Position numbers and translations under genes: made by a program
NCBI GenBank assembly: GCA_949592205.1
Contig: CATIUR010000004.1
Coordinates: 98,696,837-98,760,836, forward strand
DNA from: Helichrysum umbraculigerum
Lineage: Eukaryota; Streptophyta; Magnoliopsida; Asterales; Asteraceae
Direction of reading: 5' to 3'
Length of the DNA: 64,000 nucleotides
Notes under the pieces: generated by a model
The model's input: only the letters and a program-made list of their open reading frames with translations
Database searches by the model: none
Told to the model about the DNA's origin: nothing
Part shown: positions 56,852 through 64,000 of the stretch, piece by piece
Position numbering within the stretch: the stretch's first letter is position 1
How the letters are laid out: the number at the start of each line of letters is the position of its first letter

Positions 56852-58405
56852 AATATCCCCAAACTTATGTTTTGCTTGTCCTCAAGTAGAATACATTCGT
56901 AAACTAAAATTGATAAGCATCAAACTAATATTTATTAATCAAAATTCCTAAATTAAAAATCCGTTTCAAAATTTAAAACTTTAAACAATTTAATTAACAT
57001 GGATAACTATAATGTACAAATAAAAATTATTTTTATTCTTTGCAAAATATAGTTCATGAATGATTTCTAATATATTTATCCACCTTAAACAATCTATACT
57101 CATTTTTTTCTGAATATATCTTTATTATTTGTATATATATTACTTATGATTTCCACATATGACATACTCTTAAACTTAATCATGCAATTTTCTTTTATAT
57201 TCAAAATAAATATATAAAATCCTTTTTTTAAGAATCAAGACATTGGTGACAGGTCTGCATTTTCATGCAACAGAGCGACATAACTTGATTCAGGTAAAGC
57301 AATTTTTTTAATTTTTGAAAGATTTATCTTTCTTTTTTGCTTTATTTTTAAGAATACTAATTAAAACCAGGTCTGTACTTAGTACAACAGAGGAAACAAT
57401 TTGTAAACCCCCAAATGTTTTTATATAAGTATAAAGATATATAATTATCACATGATAAATTTAAGAATTAAGACTTTTTATGTCATACATCATAATATGT
57501 ATCATAAAATAATATATAAATTATTTCTTAATTTCTTAAAATTTAGAAATCTTCATATAGATTGCCTATTAGTACATCACATCATGTAACTATAAATCAC
57601 TTTTTATTAAGTTGTTTACATTATATGTACAAAATAGTTAATCCACATTAAAGTCTAAATATTCAAATATAAAACAAAACTTTTAACAAAAGTATTTTAA
57701 CTAATAAATACTTAGTTATTAACTTAAAAATTTTAAATTTTATGAAAATTATGAAAAATTTATACAGGACAAATAAAAACTTAAATATAATTAAAGATTT
57801 TTCTTTTCTTACGACCCCATCCCCACACTTAAAATTATACAATGTCCTCATTATATATAAACATATAAAAATAAAGTGAGTAAAAGGAAGAAAAGAAATT
57901 AGAACGAAAAACTCCCCTGACTGAACTTGTAGAATTCATCATCGGCTAATTCTATTCTGAAACTTGGTCCTCATCTTTGATCCTTAAAATAATATACAAC
58001 ATCCACACTTTCGTAGTTAATCACGATTGCATTTTGCATATGCAATAAGCCTTTAAACCCCTTGGTATCCCGAGTGGACGAGTTATAGTCTCGTGAAGGT
58101 TTCCAGGGAACATACCCACAAAGTTCATAATACTTATTATCAGTTTCAAAAATAAAGTGCTGAACTTAATGCCAGTCTTATAATAAGAAATTCTAGAAAC
58201 AAAACAAACGGATTAGCATAATAATAATAATAAACATCAATAGCAAATAGTAATAAGTAACGAGTATAGTCATCCATAATAAATATCTAGAAATGTATCA
58301 ATAACCATAATCAGATAAATCTAATCATCATCAAAATCCTCCTTCTGCCCAGGCTGCCGAGATGGTCCAGCATCATCAAACTGTAAAGGTACATATGGCT
58401 GAAAC
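56852..58405 (-). mobile_element. Element A3, 3' interior fragment
   Basis: Polypurine tract (56852-56870), non-coding tail and the last 30 or so codons of ORF2 (58322-58405), matching 5143-6695 of A1. It is cut at 58405 by element D; the flank GAAAC (58401-58405) is the likely duplication. The rest of A3 should resume beyond the window. Confidence 0.83.
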
Positions 58406-60409
58406 TATAACACCCCTCGTTAATTGTAAACAATCATATAATATTGGTGACACGGAAGCGTATATTTAAAACATTTCTATCAATGTACTCAAAATGTCAA
58501 TAAACTTTTTCAAAGCCAAACACATGACATTTCAACAAACTTGGTGTTATATAATTCAAAACACTTTTTACAGTTATAAAATTTACATCAGAGTAACCGT
58601 CTGTCAAACATTCCATCCAGTCCAACAACTTCCTGCCCTGCCTAATATGTCCCATCTATTTCAACCTGCAGGAAGAACTGTGGTGGGGTTAGCACAACGC
58701 TAAGTGAGTGAACCAATAACAACAGTCCAACTCAGCATAACAATCTGTTTACATCAAATAACAATAAACAGAAAATCAATCAATCACTTGACATCCAATC
58801 AATGTCAAGCTACTCACATCAAACATTATCAATCGTCATGAGGACCGGTGGCTCCTGAGATACCCTAATACCGGTTTGGTACTCAGGGAACCCTTATCAA
58901 TCATCTGTATTGGCCTATACAGAATTACCGGTAACCAGTTGTTAATCACACACGACCTAGATCTCTAAACCAACATTTCAAGTTTCAAGATCTCCTGTCG
59001 TCTACAATAACAACCAAGTCCAACTGTCAAGTCAAGTTGACCTCAGAATCTTACATACTAGCTCAAACAGCCAAGTAAGCAAACCACCTAACTAACATGG
59101 CAAGTTATCTCAACAGATGCATCATATCAAAGTAATACTATAAATTACTTATTGTAAATCAAATCATTACAACTAAATCACACTGAGGTTACAGATCCAC
59201 TCACCGACTACCTCAGGCCTCCACTCAGTAGTCTAATATCACTGAGTCTTCTCCACATCTGAGAATTTACAATCAAATATAAGTTAGTAATCCATATCAA
59301 TACATAGCTTATATCAATCCATACTATTAGGAACTTAACATAATAATATGAATATTACTAGTTCCTAATCATATATTAGTTATTACAACATAACTATTAT
59401 CATATATGAACCTGAACATATATCAATTAACAATCACATTACTTATAAAAAATCAAACAAGAAATGTTGCACCAGCCCTTCAAGCCGCCGGCTTCCTCCT
59501 AGAAGCCGCCGGCTTCCTATCCTCACCCGCCGGCTTTACTTCCACAACCGCCGGGTAATTTACCAATTGTGTTAACAGAACAACACTACGTTTTAAAGCA
59601 TATACCAACCGCCGGGTCGGGTTTAGACCCGTCGGGTCCCTGCCAGACCACTCAAGCCGCCGGCTTGCCCCACGAAGCCGCCGGCTTCAACCAACATCGC
59701 ACAAGCCGCCGGCTTGGGAACGAAGCCGCCGGCTTCCTCCTTCGTCCCAGCCTGTGCGAATCTGCTCAAAACCCTAACCCGCAAATCTTAACCAAATCAT
59801 CAAAAACTCGGTTTTTAAACGGTTATAAACCTTAAATATCATCACATAATCAATATGTAATACTTATAACCTGTTTCTAACATCCAAATCTCTCAAATCA
59901 TCAATTTACCCAAATTCAATCAAAATCAAATTCTTAAATACATCAAGAACACTTACTATTTGAAGAATCTGATTATGATAATCTGATGATTATGAAGTTT
60001 CACGAGGATCACAACTTCCTGATTTGATTTCTGGATTGATTTGGAGGTTTTCAGAGAGTTTCTGTGAGTTTTTGGAATGAAAATGAATAACTTCCTAAAA
60101 AGGAAAGTTATATAAATAGAGACTTAAGTCGGTTCCTCAACCGACCTTCTATTATACGGGTATAATTTAATACCCCATCTCAATCTATTGCCTGGAACCC
60201 GAAAACCATTTACGAGTCCAAACATTTTATTGCACCGTCAACTATATTAATTTACAACAATTAATAATTTACTTATCACATTGGAATATTCGACTCCTAT
60301 TCCAATTATTTCAACTATTTCAAACAATATTATTTCCAAACACATTTAAATACATATTTAAATCAAGAAATAATATATAAACAACTAGGTCCATTTCGAG
60401 GATGTTACA
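58406..60409 (-). mobile_element. 3' LTR of element D
   Basis: Starts TATAACACCCC on the plus strand (expected TG, so one terminal base seems mutated) and ends GGATGTTACA. It carries the CCGCCGG dyad array, with a TATA-like TTTTATAAG (minus strand) at about 59442-59450. The 59180-59290 stretch matches 3415-3540 of element E in reverse. Confidence 0.82.
59481..59736 (-). repeat. AAGCCGCCGGCTT dyads in U3 of element D
   Basis: Perfect dyads GAAGCCGCCGGCTTC at 59502-59516, 59674-59688 and 59722-59736, and CAAGCCGCCGGCTTG at 59653-59667 and 59702-59716. A near-perfect copy is at 59481, and there are asymmetric copies near 59525, 59544 and 59606. The outer base pair changes from G-C to C-G between copies, with both sides changing together. 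Confidence 0.93.
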
Positions 60410-60428
60410 ACTCTCCCCCCCTTAAAGA
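60410..60428 (-). other. Polypurine tract of element D
   Basis: On the minus strand CTCTTTAAGGGGGGGAGAG, then the TGTAACATCC start of the LTR, with the chromovirus-type TTTCGGGGACGAAAT context. Confidence 0.85.
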
Positions 60429-63400
60429 GATTTCGTCCCCGAAATCTAACCTCAATCAATCTAACTATTGTGATATAATCACATATATCTTAATATACAT
60501 TTGTCCTCAATAGCAACTTACAACTATACTTAGACTGTTTGAATTCTTTCCACATGCACATATCCAAATGTACATGCTTCTATCTTTTCCTACTTACACA
60601 TACAGTGCGTCTAATCAATATCATCAATCAGATATATATTATAGACAAACACTTACTTCAACAAGTGAAACCTACAATCACTTAATAGGTCTATGCAACC
60701 AGAAATTAGCAACATGCTAAAATCTTTAACCTATTATCACTGTTCATCCCTGTTATAAATACAACAGCAATCACATTATCACAACAGTGGTTATCAAACC
60801 ACAATGTTCCTAGCAATATTGAAATAAAATTCAACTCACGACCTACAATCAGTCTAATAACAGATAACAATTTCAAATCTCTACTATCAAAGATTTAAAA
60901 TTCAAATCTAGGTCAACTTTTCATCCAAAAGTTTCATACCTATACTCTTGTGAATAACCAATCATATTCACCTATCACTACAATCATATGAAATCTTTTA
61001 CTTAAAAGTACTCCAGATTCATATCACCTAAATAAGTAAAGCAGAGGTCACACTCAGTAGGTAAAACTACAATCAACAAGTACTTTGCTCAATCAACAAT
61101 AGTACCACAATCAAATATTACCTACATTCAACCAACCTCTACATTGACTTATTTCTGCTTGTAACTCCTTTCATTACAATCTATCAATTGTCAACAACAA
61201 CAATTTACACAACCAATAATCACAACACTAATGATTATACACTACAGTATACCCATCAATACTTACTATGTATCTCCAAAGTCTAACTAACCATCAAGTT
61301 AAAACTTATTTATTACTTAAACTGGTAAGACATCAATAATATTCTCTTAGCAACCAGTTATTTCAATTCAACTTTACAATCTTAAACTACTAATCACAAG
61401 CAATTAGAATTTATACAACTTTAACCACCCAATCATTCAACACTAGATCCCGTCAATCTAGCAACTAAGTCAGTCTTAATCCACATATTATGATACTACA
61501 GGTCAAGCATCACAATATCACATTATCAAAATGTGCTACCTTTCAACACATTTCCAACAAAATCTATATCAAGTTAATCACAATTAACTGACCTCCACAT
61601 ATCTTATGGCACATTTTAATTCATTCTATTAAAACTTATTATGCCATTTATTATCATGTATACCACACATACATACCTACACAACTTCAGATATTTTCTT
61701 AAATGGACATGTACACATCAATTCCATTTCATTCTATACACTAGGTCATTCAGACGGGTAAAGTCTTTATCAAGCCTTCTCAGTACTATTAGTCATCACA
61801 TATCCATACCACAGGACATGGAACAATTACCAATCAACAACTCTATGTTTCACTTATATACTTACCAACTCGTATATAACTTAAACAATTTAACTTAAAC
61901 TTACAAGAAAAGCTTGGTGAATACAATTATCACCTATCAATTTCAAGGTTTCCCTTACCCTCTAACACATACGATTTCTTAAAATATGAACAATCATTCA
62001 ATTCATATTTCCTCAATTTATCAAACAAAGATCAACTAAATCTTTAACACCATCCAACTCCAGATATACTTTCATATCATACCTTATTTGGACCTAATCC
62101 CAATTTACCACTTTATCACTTACTTTAGTTGTATACAATCAACAAATAACTAAAGAATCCATTCAATTCTTTCGATACTTAAGTGATTCACCATGAGGTA
62201 CCAGTCAACCTATGCAACCCTTAATAATAACTTTCAATTATTTCTTATCTCACATTCTTACCCAATCAAAGCTATCATCACAAGCTTCATACACTGATAA
62301 GATTTTCTTATCACATTACTAATCAATGTGATTTAATTATTCTAACATATCTTAGCAACTTATAACTGTCATATCAAACAATGACTTCATATCTGTATAA
62401 TTTTTTTTTTTTTTTTTCAACACATATTCAGTTCAAATATTAAATATTACCCAACTGAATACTCAATTATACTTAACACTATTTCAATTACTTAATACTA
62501 GCTTTAAGTAATAACTCAAGTCTCACAAACTTAGATCATTCATCTATCTCCTTTGGATTTTCAATGTCCCGTTTCAACATAATGTGACCAATCTAGGAAT
62601 TCAATCACATTCCACACAATCATAACATTTCAATCTATGTTAGACTATTTCAACACAAACAGTTGACTATGTGTCAACCTTGATCTCAATCAACCAATCA
62701 ATAAAATCCTCTAACTGCTGTTTCTCAAGTTTGACCTATCCTCAAACCAATCACAAGCAATTAATTTTATACACAGTTCTCTATTCATGGTTTGACTTTC
62801 AAAGTTAACATACTATCAATATTAACTCACAACAAACCATTTCATCTTATATGTTCACCTTCAAACATATATTTTAAATTATTACTTTCAATAATCTTAT
62901 CAATCCTTCACAAGGACAAGGTCAACCTACATCAGTATTGGCTCCATACAAGCCATTCCATATTATATGTTTACTTTCAAACATATATTTCACATTATTA
63001 CTCTAAATAATACTAAGAATCCTTAAACCAAACAATATCAACATATTTCAACTTTGGCTTCATACAAGCCAATTATAATATAGTGGTTCACTTAAACACT
63101 ATACAAATTCACCTATGGGCAATTTGACACAATCAGTTACAACTACATTTTTAACAAAATCAAATTAGTCAACTAGGTTTATCATCAAAACCTCTATCAA
63201 TGACCATTATTATTTACACTCTTACCTTTACCATCTAAAGGTCACAGTTCTATCAACTGATTGTTTTCTTATCAAAACAACTATTAAACAACTTAGCATA
63301 CTATCATGCTCCTTATCCAAAATCACATTACATTTCTTTTATACCAAGTAGCCTCAACAAATTCACGTGACACAACATAATATAACAACGGTGATCAGGC

Positions 63401-64000
63401 GTTGCAAGATTATGTTCTTCACAATCCATTCTCAGGCTACTCTACATTATAATTATCAATGTGATCTACTCTTATCTCATATATATTAAATACTTTATGA
63501 TTTCAAATCAATCAACATCTATTTAATAGTTTCTAACAGCTGATACATACTCAAAATCAGCTTACTACTTTACATATTCAACCTTACATATGTAAGCCAT
63601 CTCACATACACACAATGTTTTAATTTTCAACAACTGAATTACTCAGTATCTCACTTATCTGAACCTTAAACACATGATAACTCGTCATCATAGTTTCAAT
63701 ACTTAACACTAATCAATGTCCTTATTTACTCCAAAATTCAGGACACGTCTTAATTAATTATCATCACTTTGACATATGCTATACTATCAAGCATCACTGT
63801 CACAACAAGCCTACTCAATCATGTTATTATTAAAACATTTCATCTATTAATTTACAACTGACCAGAAAGATCCATCACTTCCCAAATCAATTTCACTTTA
63901 TTTTATTCTACACTCCTCATAAACCTATCAATCTCGGTTTAGATCAAGTGTTTAACTATAGTCAACACATATCCTATAGTCACATAAACACATATTGTCT
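60429..64000 (-). other. Non-coding interior of element D, strongly strand-skewed
   Basis: No reading frame of note on the element's sense strand. The plus strand is very poor in G: three sampled 60-base lines (61081, 61201, 61381) have 15-18 C but only 2 G each. An imperfect direct repeat of about 65 bp, spaced about 115 bp, is at 62838-62905 and 62953-63015, and a poly-T run at about 62400-62418. No RT or integrase remnant was recognised. Confidence 0.68.

Larger units (their letters stand above)
58406..64000 (-). mobile_element. Ty3-type element D, 3' LTR and part of interior
   Basis: Minus-strand element inserted in A3, running off the right edge. The 3' LTR is 58406-60409, then a polypurine tract, then 3.6 kb with no recognisable coding sequence where a full element would have integrase and RT. 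The LTR is a diverged relative of that of element E. It may be a non-autonomous derivative. Confidence 0.78.

Noticed and set aside
60429..64000. Host intergenic DNA or a host gene at the right edge
   Set aside because: The sequence follows an LTR end and a clear polypurine tract with no break, so it is best read as the interior of element D.
1..64000. tRNA or rRNA genes
   Set aside because: The only tRNA-like sequences are short primer-binding sites next to LTRs.

Overview
This window is a stack of nested LTR retrotransposons from a plant nuclear genome. I see no host gene, rRNA, tRNA or CRISPR array. The organism is a eudicot. I infer Asteraceae, because the Copia polyprotein and the large ORF behind its pol look like the Sirevirus-type elements common in that family; this rests on remembered family resemblance, not on a search.

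Layout, left to right. (E) 1-3685: the end of a decayed plus-strand Ty3 chromovirus (reverse transcriptase, RNase H, integrase, chromodomain) and the first 1.5 kb of its 3' LTR. (A1) 3686-9761: the 3' part of a minus-strand Athila-like element. (B) 9762-40407: a second Athila-like family, minus strand, inserted in A1. B's 3' LTR is split by a complete plus-strand Sirevirus (11330-23193). B's internal region is split by a complete minus-strand gag-only Ty3 element, TR-GAG (25124-32710). (A2) 40408-55321: the 5' half of another A copy, itself split by a decayed Ty3 element C (41197-53352), which in turn carries a solo LTR S (45509-48154). (A2/A3) 55322-56851: one LTR shared by two A copies in tandem; A3 continues to 58405. 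(D) 58406-64000: the 3' LTR and part of the interior of another minus-strand Ty3 element, running off the window.

Target-site duplications fix the order for five insertions: Sirevirus AGTAG, TR-GAG GGTAC, C AAAAC, S ACGAT, and, by comparison with an uninterrupted copy, B GTCCA. The two Sirevirus LTRs are identical over 554 bp. The TR-GAG LTRs differ at only three places in about 2.5 kb. B's LTRs differ by about 2 percent. A, C and E are older.

How the parts may work together. A and B encode no pol. Each has an unrecognised ORF1, built in B from a duplicated helical module, and an Athila-type ORF2. In both, ORF2 lies behind what looks like its own promoter, 5' leader and intron. TR-GAG encodes gag only. 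All three would need enzymes supplied in trans. The most striking pattern is regulatory: all seven non-Copia LTR families here carry family-specific dyad-symmetric motifs just upstream of the TATA box, and A repeats its motif in front of its internal promoter. The Sirevirus carries a non-palindromic counterpart, a CCNCTGTYAG motif spread through LTR, gag, spacer and third ORF in more than one codon phase.
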